Source of the DNA: Acetobacter thailandicus
GTDB lineage: Bacteria > Pseudomonadota > Alphaproteobacteria > Acetobacterales > Acetobacteraceae
DNA length: 64,000 bases
Reading direction: 5' to 3'
Assembly (NCBI RefSeq): GCF_011516655.1
Contig: NZ_WOSV01000001.1
Span: forward strand, 1-64,000
Shown: positions 17,647 to 27,962 of the stretch, piece by piece
How positions within the stretch are numbered: position 1 is the stretch's first letter
Layout of the letters: every line of letters begins with the position of its first letter
The notes under the pieces: generated by a model
Database searches by the model: none
The model's input: only the letters and a program-made list of their open reading frames with translations
Told to the model about the DNA's origin: nothing
Position numbers and translations under genes: made by a program

Positions 17647-20025
17647 GTGATACGCCACCATATGACCTGTTTCCGGTCGCTTCTTTTGCTCGCATCAACC
17701 TCCCTCACGATCGGTGGCAGCATGTCAGCTGCCTGTGCAGCTGAGACCGCACCTGTTCAGTCAGTAGCTGACAGCACCATAAAGAAAAAACACTATTACA
17801 AAAAAAATCTGCATAATAAGGCAGCACATTCTGCGCAGGCGCACCATAAACACAAAACTGACGAGAGTATTCTCGTGCGAGGAAACCACTGGGAGAAAGG
17901 CAGCTACACCGCACAGGAAACCAGTGCCTCTACCGGCCTGCCACTGAGCCTGCGCGAAACACCACAAACTGTGACCGTGCTGACACGCCAGCTTATGGAC
18001 GATCAGCAGATCAACACACTCGACGACGTTCTTACCACCACCCCAGGCGTTACCTCCTATGCCAATGATAACGCTGGCAGGACCACTTACCGCGCCAGAG
18101 GGTTCGATATAACAAACTATAAAATTGACGGTATGCAGGTCGATGCCACAACAAGTTTTGGTGGTGTTGGTTCATCAATGAACATGGATTTATATGACAA
18201 CGTCCAGATTGTTCGCGGCGCAAATGGTCTGCTGGGCGGCACAGGCGACCCGTCAGCCACCATTTACCTACAACGCAAAGCACCACAAAAATATTTTTCA
18301 GCTAATAGCCTGCTCAGACTAGGTAACTGGAACGAGCACCGCGTTATGGCTGACCTGAATGCTCCGCTGAACCGCTCGGGCTCCATCCGCAGCCGTTATG
18401 TCTTTTCGTGGGATGATACTGATACCTTCAGGGTGCGTGAGCATGTAAATCGTATTGGCGCTCTGGCCAATTTCACAGCCGATCTTTCTTCCCGTGACAG
18501 TCTCAACTTCGGCTTTCAGTATGAAAGAACCCGTAATGACGGCGCCTCATGGGGCACTAACGTACCGATCTGGTATGCTGACGGCACAAAAACTCATCTG
18601 CCACGCAGCACAAACCCTGCTGCGAAATGGAGTCAGGCTACACGCGATCAGTATACAGCTTTTATTGACTATGATCATGATTTTTCACATGGCTGGCACC
18701 TGAAAGCAGGATATATGCGCACTCAGGGCAGCTCTTACAATAATCTTGGCGTAGCAAAGATAAATAATGCGGCAAAAAGTCAGGGAGGATATGCCGGTTT
18801 CTGGAATCAGGATGGTTCAGGAGCTTATCTGAACGCACTGCATGCAGAATATGAAGATGCACGTGATAATGCTGACGTACATGTTTCAGGGCCATTGCAT
18901 CTTCTGGGGCGCACACATCAGCTGGTCTTCGGGTTTAACGGCTATAATGACGAACTGACACAATACACGTTTAGCAAAGCACTGGGCAACTGCTCTATTG
19001 CTGGTGTTACCCCATATTCCGGCTGTCAGTACAGAGCAACCGGACTGCCTATTTCCAACTGGCAGACATGGGACGGTTCATATCCTAACTTTGTCACACA
19101 CCGCACAAAAGCACGCGAAGTCGATGTAACGCGTAATTATGGCGCTTATGCCTCAGGGCATTTCATTCTGGCTAAAGGGCTCTCTCTTATTCTTGGTGGT
19201 CGCATAAGCAGTTATCAGGCTTATACAGGCACATATAACAAAGCCAATCAGTATTCAGGCTCAACCAGTACCGGGCAGGAAAATGCTGTACTGACTCCTT
19301 ATGCTGGTATGGTCTACGATTTTACGAGAAATATGTCTGTTTATGGCAGCTACACAAGTATATATACGCCACAAACCAGTTTACGAGATGAAAATAACAA
19401 ACCACTCAGCCCTGTACAGGGTAAAAGTTATGAAACCGGCCTAAAAGGTGAATTTTTTAAAAAACGACTGAATACATCTCTCGCTTTTTATCTTAATCGT
19501 CAAAGCAATGTTGCACAGGCAACAGGAGCAACCAACCTGACGACAGGCGAGGCCATTTATGAATCCGTCAATGGCGTCAAGACAGAAGGAATTGATTTTG
19601 ATGCCTCCGGCCAGTTACTCTCCGGCTGGAATGTCTTTTTTGGTTACAGTTATCTTTACGAAAAAGGGTTAAGCTACCGTCAGGATCCGCATCACCTGGT
19701 ACGCTTTAGTACGACTTACACCTTTCCAGGGAAAATGCATCATCTGACCATTGGCGGGGGCATTTCAGCCCAGTCAAGCACACAATGGACAACAAACCCG
19801 GGCCGTCCACTTGGCAATGGCAAATATGACAAATCAAACCTGACAGTCAGAGGTTATACACTTATCAATATTATGGCACGTTACCGTATTAACAAATGGC
19901 TTTCTGTTGCAGGGAATATAACCAACCTCACAGACAAAACCTATGTCCGGCAGGCCGGGTTTTATGATGGTATGATTTATGGTGAACCCAGAACCTTCAA
20001 CTTTACTATAAGAGGTCACTACTGA
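17647..20025 (+). CDS. TonB-dependent siderophore receptor
   Basis: This 792-residue outer-membrane receptor has a signal peptide ending near ACAAE, a plug domain (about residues 95-210, with LRETPQTVTVLTRQLMDDQ and the NPGV-like TTPGVTSY) and a 22-strand barrel ending in FNFTIRGHY. The plug wording is typical of the FhuE/FpvA ferric-siderophore subgroup. A His/Lys-rich linker (residues about 48-75) precedes the plug. The GTG start follows AGGAT, and a Fur-like sequence lies just upstream. The exact siderophore cannot be told. Confidence 0.88.
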   Translation: MIRHHMTCFRSLLLLASTSLTIGGSMSAACAAETAPVQSVADSTIKKKHYYKKNLHNKAAHSAQAHHKHKTDESILVRGNHWEKGSYTAQETSASTGLPLSLRETPQTVTVLTRQLMDDQQINTLDDVLTTTPGVTSYANDNAGRTTYRARGFDITNYKIDGMQVDATTSFGGVGSSMNMDLYDNVQIVRGANGLLGGTGDPSATIYLQRKAPQKYFSANSLLRLGNWNEHRVMADLNAPLNRSGSIRSRYVFSWDDTDTFRVREHVNRIGALANFTADLSSRDSLNFGFQYERTRNDGASWGTNVPIWYADGTKTHLPRSTNPAAKWSQATRDQYTAFIDYDHDFSHGWHLKAGYMRTQGSSYNNLGVAKINNAAKSQGGYAGFWNQDGSGAYLNALHAEYEDARDNADVHVSGPLHLLGRTHQLVFGFNGYNDELTQYTFSKALGNCSIAGVTPYSGCQYRATGLPISNWQTWDGSYPNFVTHRTKAREVDVTRNYGAYASGHFILAKGLSLILGGRISSYQAYTGTYNKANQYSGSTSTGQENAVLTPYAGMVYDFTRNMSVYGSYTSIYTPQTSLRDENNKPLSPVQGKSYETGLKGEFFKKRLNTSLAFYLNRQSNVAQATGATNLTTGEAIYESVNGVKTEGIDFDASGQLLSGWNVFFGYSYLYEKGLSYRQDPHHLVRFSTTYTFPGKMHHLTIGGGISAQSSTQWTTNPGRPLGNGKYDKSNLTVRGYTLINIMARYRINKWLSVAGNITNLTDKTYVRQAGFYDGMIYGEPRTFNFTIRGHY

Positions 20026-20034
20026 AACCAGGCA

Positions 20035-20069
20035 ATCAGGGACTGACCTGCATGAAGTCAGCCCCTGAT
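20035..20069. terminator. Bidirectional terminator between receptor and GH39 genes
   Basis: A 13-bp inverted repeat with one mismatch (20035-20047 with 20057-20069) sits between two converging genes and has a 9-base loop. It could end both transcripts. Confidence 0.65.
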
Positions 20070-20076
20070 GATATTC

Positions 20077-21666
20077 TTACTGTACTACCAGTAATGCCAG
20101 ACTTTCTGGCGGCAGGACTATTATATTACCTGTAGCATGCACAGCTATTTGCTGTGCTTCAGGAATATGCGCCGCATTAACAAGAGCCTGCGTCTGCACA
20201 TCTGTGGGCGTCGCAGGACGGTTCATCGCATTGTAAAGATCCTGTGGTGTGCCATGATGCTCATCTATAATGACAAGAGATGCTTTTTTCGTTTTCAGCC
20301 CCTGCAGATCAAAGCTCATAACTTTTTTCTGATCATGGCTGCGGTTCCACAATGCAAGACTGATACCCTGATTGTTATTACGCGTTGCCAGAATATCTGA
20401 ATTTTGTGGTGACACGGGCAAACGCATATTACCCAGCTGATGCAGTAAAGCAAAAGCATTAAAAGCAGGTTTAGGTATACCGCGTGAGCTTAGTAAACCA
20501 TAAGCGCCCGGCAGCTCACGGTCGGCCACACCCTGCTCTTCAAAATCATCAGAAAAAGTCCAGTAAGACATGATGGGTGCCAGACCATCACAATCGCGGA
20601 TCGTTTCAGCCAGCCAGGGAGAAATCCAGGAACGTTCTGCCGTACCATTCTTCATATCCCAGTCAGCACCAAACTCCGAGATATAAAGCGGCAGATGGTG
20701 CAGAGATGAACGAGTGAGCGTTGCTCGTGCAACGCGCGTAGCATCGCATACAGTATTACCTGTATTTTCAGGACTTTTAGGAAGATTCAGCAGATCTGGC
20801 GGATCATTGGCATAAATATGTGTTGAGATAAAATCGACCGGCACGTGATAACGCACAACATGATCAATAAAATCACCCACCCAGTGAATAGCTCCGGTTG
20901 ACGGACCACCAACCTGCAAAGCAGGATCAACGGATTTTATTGTTCTTGCCGTATTATCATAAAGGGCGAAATAACTCTCCATACGCGGGAAACCTACCCA
21001 TGTCGCCTGATCAGGCTCGTTCCAGACCTCAAAAGGCCATTTACGAACTTCATCTTTTCCATATCTCTGCTCAAGATGTGTCACAAGCGCACGAATCAGA
21101 TCATTCCACTCCTCCATATGTGCCGGGGGAGTGACATTGGCACGATACCACAACGCACCTTTACTAAAATCAGTTACTGGTTTAGGCGGCTCTGAGGCAG
21201 TCATATTCATCAGAGGTTCGAGGCCACTATTGCGCCGCAGGAGGTCACTCCCGATCAGGCTCGGCATAAATGACAGCTCAACATAAGGACGAATATGTAA
21301 CCGCAGAAGGTTATCATACACAGCATCAAACTTATGAAAATTATAATGCATATGACCCTGTGTATCAGGAGCCATAATACCCATACTGTCATCCAGAATA
21401 CCGTGAAAACGTACGTATCGAAAATCTGTTGCTTTCTTAGTGGCTTTTGCATTTTCGACGTAAGAGTGTGTCAGAACCAGATCTGCTCTGCCAGAGCCAA
21501 AAGCCTGCTCCCAGAAATGAGGAAACGGTTTACCGGCTGCTGTCGTATCAATTACAACAGAAGAAGATGAAGCATTCTCTGCCTGCACAGACTGTGGACG
21601 GCAAAAAAATGCAACGGCAAAACATGCGGTAATGATAGTCGAAAAATGCAACGAAAAAGCTCCCAT
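20077..21666 (-). CDS. Secreted GH39-like glycoside hydrolase
   Basis: This protein of about 529 residues has a signal peptide cleaved near SVQAE and a (beta/alpha)8 glycosidase of the family 39 beta-xylosidase type. The acid/base Glu is in FEVWNEPDQATW (about residue 213) and the nucleophile candidate is in LYISEFGADWD (about residue 331). A beta-rich C-terminal domain follows. It would release xylose or related sugars from plant or microbial polymers in the periplasm or outside. I chose the ATG at 21666; the frame also opens at a TTG two codons earlier. It has its own promoter region containing a large palindrome. Confidence 0.8.
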   Translation of the reverse strand: MGAFSLHFSTIITACFAVAFFCRPQSVQAENASSSSVVIDTTAAGKPFPHFWEQAFGSGRADLVLTHSYVENAKATKKATDFRYVRFHGILDDSMGIMAPDTQGHMHYNFHKFDAVYDNLLRLHIRPYVELSFMPSLIGSDLLRRNSGLEPLMNMTASEPPKPVTDFSKGALWYRANVTPPAHMEEWNDLIRALVTHLEQRYGKDEVRKWPFEVWNEPDQATWVGFPRMESYFALYDNTARTIKSVDPALQVGGPSTGAIHWVGDFIDHVVRYHVPVDFISTHIYANDPPDLLNLPKSPENTGNTVCDATRVARATLTRSSLHHLPLYISEFGADWDMKNGTAERSWISPWLAETIRDCDGLAPIMSYWTFSDDFEEQGVADRELPGAYGLLSSRGIPKPAFNAFALLHQLGNMRLPVSPQNSDILATRNNNQGISLALWNRSHDQKKVMSFDLQGLKTKKASLVIIDEHHGTPQDLYNAMNRPATPTDVQTQALVNAAHIPEAQQIAVHATGNIIVLPPESLALLVVQ

Positions 21667-21712
21667 CACCAAAAAGCATATGAATAATATAAACGAATAA
21701 AAATCAAAAAAC

Positions 21713-21757
21713 TCATATGTCTATCGTCATCTTTTGAAAGATAAAAGTGACATATGA
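21713..21757. repeat. Nested palindrome upstream of the GH39 gene
   Basis: The outer arms TCATATGTC (21713-21721) and GACATATGA (21749-21757) enclose an inner hairpin ATCTTT-TG-AAAGAT (21729-21742). Both are perfect and share almost the same centre. It lies about 47 bp before the GH39 start, so it may be an operator or a cruciform. Confidence 0.6.
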
Positions 21758-21838
21758 TATTTATTCCTAAAGCAGGGAATTATGGGAGTGATTGATTTTT
21801 ATTCGCACCATTATAACTATTAAAAATGTCTTTTTTCA

Positions 21839-21875
21839 GTTTTTTATATTAAAATTATTTATTAATATAAAAAAC
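21839..21875 (-). terminator. AT-only hairpin after the giant helicase gene
   Basis: A perfect 14-bp inverted repeat (arm GTTTTTTATATTAA, 21839-21852 with 21862-21875) lies 18 bp past the stop codon. The stem is almost pure A and T with an A/T loop, weak for an intrinsic terminator but well placed. Confidence 0.45.
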
Positions 21876-21892
21876 CAAACATTCTGAATTTA

Positions 21893-24800
21893 TCAGATTC
21901 CCTCTGCCTCTTTACGTGCACGATTAAGTGCCTCAGCAAGGCGGGCACGTGTTGCCTGCCCCATACGGCTCATGCCACAGGCACCCCGCATACGTGAAAT
22001 GGCCTCATCATCTGAACAGTCTGTTGCTATTGCCAGGCTGGCAAGGTCGACCAGCGCTGCCAGAGGCACCTTAGCCGGGTCAACCGGCTTTTCCATTGTA
22101 AGATTTTTAAAAGGCAAACGAGAGGACACAGGCAGGCGAGGCGACCAGATGAACACTCCGGCCTCATCTTCCGTTCGTTCAAATAACGCTGGTATAACAC
22201 GCTGAATGCGCTCACGTATCTCCCGGCCAGCACGGGCAAAACCATGCTCTCTGGAAATATGCTGGATAAGGATATCCTCACGAATGACCCCTGCTTTATC
22301 TACTGCCTGTATAACAAGCTGTTTTAAAACGGGATCATACTCAGCCTGAAAAAAACTGGCGCCATCGGCTATGACACTGTCAGATGGCAATGAAACAGTA
22401 GCCGCAGTTTCACTGGCATATAAAGGTTCCGATATTTCGGAAGAGGCACACATATCAGCCGGAGCCTCTTCAGCTATGCCTGATACCAGCAAAGCATCGT
22501 CAGCCGCTTTCTGGTCACGTTCAGCCTGCTCTGCACGCTGGCTGCGTAATTCTTCAAGCTTTTTTCTGAGCACAGCATCAATTCTCTCCGCTTCACGTGG
22601 CGCATTTGTCCACCAGTCCGTTGACCAGATACGCAGAATAGTCCAGCCCAGATTCTCGAGCACGGCCTGACGCAGCCTGTCACGATCACGCGCTGTAGCA
22701 CTGCGATGATACGTCGCACCGTCACATTCGATACCAGCGAGGAAGGCACCGGGCAGATCAGGGTCAACAACACCGAGGTCAATACGAAACCCTGAGACGC
22801 CGATCTGTGTTGCGATATGCCAGCCTTTTGCTCGCAGCATTGTGGCAACCTGCACCTCAAATACGCTGTCATATCCGCCAACCGATCCCTCATGTGCACC
22901 GGCAAGAGCTTTTGTGCCACGCTCAGCAAACAAAAGGAAACGACGCAAGTCATGTACACCTGCGGCCGATGTCCGTTCCGTCGCAATCTGATCGCCGCGC
23001 AATGACCCGAAAACAATAAGTTGTTCACGCGCTCTGGTAATCGCCACATTAAGACGACGCTCACCACCATCCCGGTTCAGCGGTCCGAAATTCATCGAGA
23101 TCTTTCCTGCCGCGTCTGGGCCATATGTCAGCGAGAACAAGATAATATCACGCTCTTCACCCTGAATATTTTCAAGGTTTTTAACCAGCAGAGGCTCTGA
23201 CGCTCCTTCTCCGGTGAAACGCTCGAGTGCCGGGTCTTTTCTGACCTCAGCCTCAAGAAGCTCAGTAATCAGCTTTTGCTGCTCACTGTTAAAAGTCACG
23301 ACACCAACAGAGCGATTAGTGCCATCACGCATAATCCTGACTGCTTCTGCCACGACCATACGGGCTTCTGTCGGGTTTGTGTGTGAACCTCCTCGCCCTG
23401 GTTCATAAACCCCCTGTGACACAAAACGGAAAGACACTGCCTGGTCTGTCGTAACCGGCGCGGGAAAGGTCACCAGCCCTCCGCCATAATAAGTCTGATT
23501 TGAAAACGCGATCAGACTTTCATGGCGGCTTCTGTAATGCCAGCCGAGACTAACAGATGGCACACCTGCGCCCAGACACTCATCAAGGATGGAATCAAGA
23601 TCCATCATTTCATCGGGGAACAGATCGTCCTCCCCGCCACGCCCCGCAGTAAAAAAATCTGTTGGTGGCAGCTGCTTAGGGTCTCCCACCACGACAACCT
23701 GCCGACCCCGCCCGATAGCACCTATCGCATCCCAGGTTGTAATCTGAGAGGCCTCATCAAAAATCACCAGATCAAATGGCTCTGCATGAGGCGGCAGATA
23801 CTGAGCAACCGACTGGGGGCTCATCATCAGGCACGGAGTTAATGTACGCAACGCACCAGGCATTTTTTCTGCCAGCCGGCGCACAGGTAAATGGCGCTTC
23901 TGTTTTGCAATTTCATGGGTCAGAATTTTATATTCCGGGTCATGCCGCCTTTCTGCCTCGCCTGGAATTTTACCAGCAAGCCGTGCCCTGATCAGTTTGA
24001 CAGAAAGCTCTTTCTGTCTTTCATCAAGCTCACGAAAGCGCTGAATACGCCCTTCATGCGTGGCAGCCACAAACCCTTTCAGCACCTCTGAATTACTAAT
24101 GGCGTGCATCATCCACCAGCGTGCGTAATTCGCTTCAAACACAGAAAAAATCGTCTCTCGCGCCACAAGCCCCTGCTCAATAGCGCTTACTAACGGTGCG
24201 AGACCAAGCTGCTCTGCCTGATGACGCGCCTGCTGCCACGAGCACCAGTCTCGCATTTCGCGCGAGGCCTCTTGCCACCCCTCCAGCCTGACACGAAGGA
24301 GCTCAGGCCAGTGCGGGTCGGCCGGGTCAGCCAGAGTCGCGATAACACCAGCACTCCGTTCTGCCAGCTCTTCCATTACTGCCTTCAAAGCCGCGAAGGC
24401 AGACTGATAAGCTGTAAGTGCCTGATAAATCGTCCCCCCAGGAGACAAAAGATCACGCCCCTCCGTCAGCAGATTTTTTAGTGACGTGCGCGCCGAAAGA
24501 AGAGTGGCTGTATCGTCTGTACATCCTCCCAGACAGGTCCTGACCATCTGCCCCCACCGGAAAGCAGCAGTAATCTGTTCAAAATCAGTCTCTGTACCAC
24601 GCCATAAAGCCCCGATCTCCGCTTTATAGGGGGCCACATCAAGACGAGTGAAAATCTCCTCCCGTTCAACCAGCTTTTCAAGGTCACTTTCACACTCTTC
24701 AGGCAGGTCGAGCGCATGCTGTGTAAGGCGCTTACGCAGTGCTTTGTGCCCCATAGAGCGAGACAGCAGCCACTTCTCATTAAGAGCACGCCACTCATTC

Positions 24801-27800
24801 AGCAGCTCAGCCAGAGGCAGCGTTTTTATACTCTCTTTCCAGCGGGTTTTCAGATCATCAGAAAGAGCGTGATAACGGGCAACATTCTCTTTTTCAGCCT
24901 GCACCGTATCATGAATATCCTGAGCATTTTCACTCAGCCCCCACCCAGCAATATCAGACTGCAACAAATGGGCACACAGCACTTCAATGCGGCTGAGCCG
25001 TTGCAGCGACAAATTACCTGGCTCAAGGGACAGCTTTTCAAACACTCTCTCAGCCGCTGTGCAGGCAACTGTAAGTGCCCCCAGTGTTTTACTCACTGCA
25101 TCAAGCAACCCTGCCTCCCACAGAGGAGACCAGTTCGTCTGCTCCATCCCGACCAGACGTGGGGACGTGACAATGTCACCAATACGCTCGTATAAGACAG
25201 CCAGATCTTCAACAGTCTGCACCAGTCTGTCATAATCCTGCTCTGAATGAATATCAGCATTCGGCCATAAGAAAGGAATATTCTGTACTGACGCCTGATC
25301 AGCACGCAGACTGACACCAATCCCTCTGTAAGGCGTCCAGCCATTACGACGCGGTGTATGCAGATCGCGTACATAAGCATTCAGCTCATTACGAAGAGTA
25401 TCAACTTTTTGCTTTACCTGGGCATAGTCACCGGCCTGAAAATCCTCAAGAACAGCCTGCGCCGCCTGAAACTGCTGTAATACCTCCATTTTACTGGTTT
25501 TGGGCGAAAAGAGATCAAGGCAGAACTCCCCTATACCCAGCTTCACCAGTCGTGCTCTCACAACCTCCAAAGCGGTACGCTTTTCAGCCACAAACAGCAC
25601 AGTACGCCCCTGTGCCAGGGTATTCGCAATGATATTACCTATCGTCTGACTTTTACCCGTACCTGGCGGGCCAATAAGCACAAAATTCTCACCCGCCGCA
25701 GCACGGGCAACGGCTTTAAGCTGCGACGAATCAGCCTCCATCGGGCAGACAAGATCAGCCTCCGCCAAAGCTGTATCCAAGTCATCATGACCATCAAACC
25801 CGACAGCCGGCCCGCTCTCACCTGTCTTACTCTCTTCCTTCACACCATTAAGCAGGCGGCTGGCCACATCATTAGCTGCCAGCTGGTCACGTCGCTCGAG
25901 CAGATCTTTCCACATCAGAAATTTCGAGAAACTCAGCGTTGTCAGACTTACATGATCGCGAATTTCCCACCCGGGAATATGCCGCAGATGCAGGCGAAAA
26001 ATCTCGAGAATTTTCGTAACATTAAGCCCGGCATCATCTTCGGGCAGCATGTCAGGTTCAAGTTGCGGTATACGAATATCGTAGTCTGAACGGAGCATCT
26101 CAAGCAGCGTTGCGTTAATACGCGGCTCATCACTATGCGCACGTAATGTCAGCGGAGATTTAAGGCTGACACGCTCGAGACTGACAGGAACCAGAATAAG
26201 TGGCGCCAGATAAGGCTTTGTTTTATCCTGCGGCACCCAGGCTACGGCACCGATGGTAAGAAACAGCACATTAGAGCCGCCTTCCTGCTCGGCGGCTCTC
26301 GCCTGACGATACAGCTCAACAAGAGCATTCTGCAGGGCATCATTCTCACGCTGCACTATCAGCTCGTGTCTGTTCAGTGCTTCCAGAGCATAAGCGCGCA
26401 GGGTTTCTTCATGATGTCGCTGCTGATGGATATCCTGATTGCGCGGATCCTGAGCATCCATAAAGCCGGCAGAAGAAACAAAACGCAGAGGCTTTGTCGT
26501 GCCACCTACCCGCATATCAGCCAGAATATCTTCAAGTTTTTCGGGAGCGGGACAGTCAATTTTAATCAGCTGACGGTCAGACTCCGGCAGCCTGAGCAGG
26601 CGGTTACGCCCGGTCATGTCAAGCAGACGGTTACACCAACGCTGCACCCGATCTGCCGGGCGGTCAGGCAGCCTTTCCAGCTCTTTCTCTTCGCGCAGCA
26701 CAGGAGCGGCTTCGAAAACGGGCTGCCCTGCCATATCGGGAGTAACAGCACCCTCCCCGTCAGCTGCCTGAGAAGGAACCAGTGTTGAAAGCGGCCTGAT
26801 ACGACGCAAACGCGCACGATAGATATCAATAACAGCGCGAAATGCCTCCTCATCATCATCGCTGATATTACGCAGTGTACTTTCACCACGCTCACAAGCT
26901 ACAGAGAAGCTAGGTTTCTGTGCCGCTGTGACCAGAGTGGTTTCAAACACACGCAAATCATCAAGTTTCAGACGATTGCGTATACCAGGCAGATCCTGCA
27001 CGACAGAGGTCACAGCATCCTGTCCTGCCAGCCACAGACCGGCAAAAGCGTGCCCCTGGGTCAGAACAATCACTGGCCTCAGGCCAGCAGCTTCAAGGCA
27101 GGCCGCAAAAAGCACTGTGGTATCGAGGCAGGTGGCAAGTCGCTCGTCATATATCTGTGCAGGCAGGCGAATACGCTGACCACTTTCAACAAATGACGCC
27201 GGCGGGTTAACATATGTCAGGTTAAGCCCGCATACTGCACACCATATAGCCTGCGCCTGAGCCCAGACCCGGGCTTTATCGCCCTGATATCCTTCAAGTG
27301 ACGGTGACTGACCTGCTTCACGTAAAATATCAGAAGCACTGCGCAGAACACGGGCGACAGCGGGGTCATTAGGTAGTACAAAAGCTGCCAGAATATCAGG
27401 AAGCCCTGCCAGCCCCCCCCACTCATTACGTGCAAGAATACGAATATCATGCGTGGTTTCTGTCAGAATCTGACCATCAGCCCGGGCTGTCAGCGTAATT
27501 GTTGCCCGCGAAGCCTCAGTCTGTGCAGCGAGCAGCGCACCGTTCAGCGCCACGTCACGATCAGGCAGCATATACAACTGCTGCGCCCTTACCTGCTGAA
27601 GATGCCAGGTGCGCGGCATAAGAAAAGCCGGATCGCAGCTAAGGGTTATGTCAACCTGCTGATAGTCATGGTCCGTGGTATTATCAAAAATCAGCTCTTC
27701 GAGAACAGGCACGCTGTTCTCCCACAGGCTTGCATTCATTGCATCCTGCACTCTGACTGTAAGAGCCGGAGCCGGGACAGGTGGAGCTATATCAGCATTT

Positions 27801-27829
27801 TCAGAAATCTGCTTATGCTCAGTGTCCAC
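21893..27829 (-). CDS. Giant DUF4011-SF1 helicase-Vsr-like nuclease-DUF3320 protein (Hhe-type defence candidate)
   Basis: This protein of about 1978 residues has, in order: an N-terminal region with a transglutaminase-like part; a DUF4011 region; an SF1 (DNA2/NAM7) helicase with Walker A GPPGTGKSQTI (about 718), Walker B DEASQITTWDA (about 1361), GDPKQLPPT and motif VI LNVAITRAREQ (about 1598); a Vsr/DUF559-like nuclease (FRIDLGVVD and IECDGATYH, about 1680-1730); and a DUF3320 domain (about 1820-1890). Single genes with this domain order have been reported as anti-phage (hhe). I chose GTG 27829, which follows AGAGGAG; the frame opens earlier at a TTG inside a hairpin loop. It is flanked by hairpins and looks monocistronic. 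Confidence 0.82.
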   Translation of the reverse strand: MDTEHKQISENADIAPPVPAPALTVRVQDAMNASLWENSVPVLEELIFDNTTDHDYQQVDITLSCDPAFLMPRTWHLQQVRAQQLYMLPDRDVALNGALLAAQTEASRATITLTARADGQILTETTHDIRILARNEWGGLAGLPDILAAFVLPNDPAVARVLRSASDILREAGQSPSLEGYQGDKARVWAQAQAIWCAVCGLNLTYVNPPASFVESGQRIRLPAQIYDERLATCLDTTVLFAACLEAAGLRPVIVLTQGHAFAGLWLAGQDAVTSVVQDLPGIRNRLKLDDLRVFETTLVTAAQKPSFSVACERGESTLRNISDDDEEAFRAVIDIYRARLRRIRPLSTLVPSQAADGEGAVTPDMAGQPVFEAAPVLREEKELERLPDRPADRVQRWCNRLLDMTGRNRLLRLPESDRQLIKIDCPAPEKLEDILADMRVGGTTKPLRFVSSAGFMDAQDPRNQDIHQQRHHEETLRAYALEALNRHELIVQRENDALQNALVELYRQARAAEQEGGSNVLFLTIGAVAWVPQDKTKPYLAPLILVPVSLERVSLKSPLTLRAHSDEPRINATLLEMLRSDYDIRIPQLEPDMLPEDDAGLNVTKILEIFRLHLRHIPGWEIRDHVSLTTLSFSKFLMWKDLLERRDQLAANDVASRLLNGVKEESKTGESGPAVGFDGHDDLDTALAEADLVCPMEADSSQLKAVARAAAGENFVLIGPPGTGKSQTIGNIIANTLAQGRTVLFVAEKRTALEVVRARLVKLGIGEFCLDLFSPKTSKMEVLQQFQAAQAVLEDFQAGDYAQVKQKVDTLRNELNAYVRDLHTPRRNGWTPYRGIGVSLRADQASVQNIPFLWPNADIHSEQDYDRLVQTVEDLAVLYERIGDIVTSPRLVGMEQTNWSPLWEAGLLDAVSKTLGALTVACTAAERVFEKLSLEPGNLSLQRLSRIEVLCAHLLQSDIAGWGLSENAQDIHDTVQAEKENVARYHALSDDLKTRWKESIKTLPLAELLNEWRALNEKWLLSRSMGHKALRKRLTQHALDLPEECESDLEKLVEREEIFTRLDVAPYKAEIGALWRGTETDFEQITAAFRWGQMVRTCLGGCTDDTATLLSARTSLKNLLTEGRDLLSPGGTIYQALTAYQSAFAALKAVMEELAERSAGVIATLADPADPHWPELLRVRLEGWQEASREMRDWCSWQQARHQAEQLGLAPLVSAIEQGLVARETIFSVFEANYARWWMMHAISNSEVLKGFVAATHEGRIQRFRELDERQKELSVKLIRARLAGKIPGEAERRHDPEYKILTHEIAKQKRHLPVRRLAEKMPGALRTLTPCLMMSPQSVAQYLPPHAEPFDLVIFDEASQITTWDAIGAIGRGRQVVVVGDPKQLPPTDFFTAGRGGEDDLFPDEMMDLDSILDECLGAGVPSVSLGWHYRSRHESLIAFSNQTYYGGGLVTFPAPVTTDQAVSFRFVSQGVYEPGRGGSHTNPTEARMVVAEAVRIMRDGTNRSVGVVTFNSEQQKLITELLEAEVRKDPALERFTGEGASEPLLVKNLENIQGEERDIILFSLTYGPDAAGKISMNFGPLNRDGGERRLNVAITRAREQLIVFGSLRGDQIATERTSAAGVHDLRRFLLFAERGTKALAGAHEGSVGGYDSVFEVQVATMLRAKGWHIATQIGVSGFRIDLGVVDPDLPGAFLAGIECDGATYHRSATARDRDRLRQAVLENLGWTILRIWSTDWWTNAPREAERIDAVLRKKLEELRSQRAEQAERDQKAADDALLVSGIAEEAPADMCASSEISEPLYASETAATVSLPSDSVIADGASFFQAEYDPVLKQLVIQAVDKAGVIREDILIQHISREHGFARAGREIRERIQRVIPALFERTEDEAGVFIWSPRLPVSSRLPFKNLTMEKPVDPAKVPLAALVDLASLAIATDCSDDEAISRMRGACGMSRMGQATRARLAEALNRARKEAEGI

Positions 27830-27856
27830 CGCCAAGTCTCCTCTGCACGATATATG

Positions 27857-27896
27857 TTTATGGTGCTGTAACAAGGCATGTCGACAGCACCATAAA
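27857..27896. terminator. Hairpin between the GlcG-like and helicase genes
   Basis: A perfect 13-bp inverted repeat (TTTATGGTGCTGT at 27857-27869, ACAGCACCATAAA at 27884-27896) has a 14-base loop. It follows the GlcG-like gene by 67 bp and precedes the helicase start by 28 bp. It lacks a T-run; it may end the upstream transcript or act as an operator for the helicase gene. Confidence 0.5.
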
Positions 27897-27962
27897 GAAA
27901 ATAGTCAGCGCACATTATAGAGAATTGTCTCAGACTGACCATAGCCAGCGGCAGATAACACC

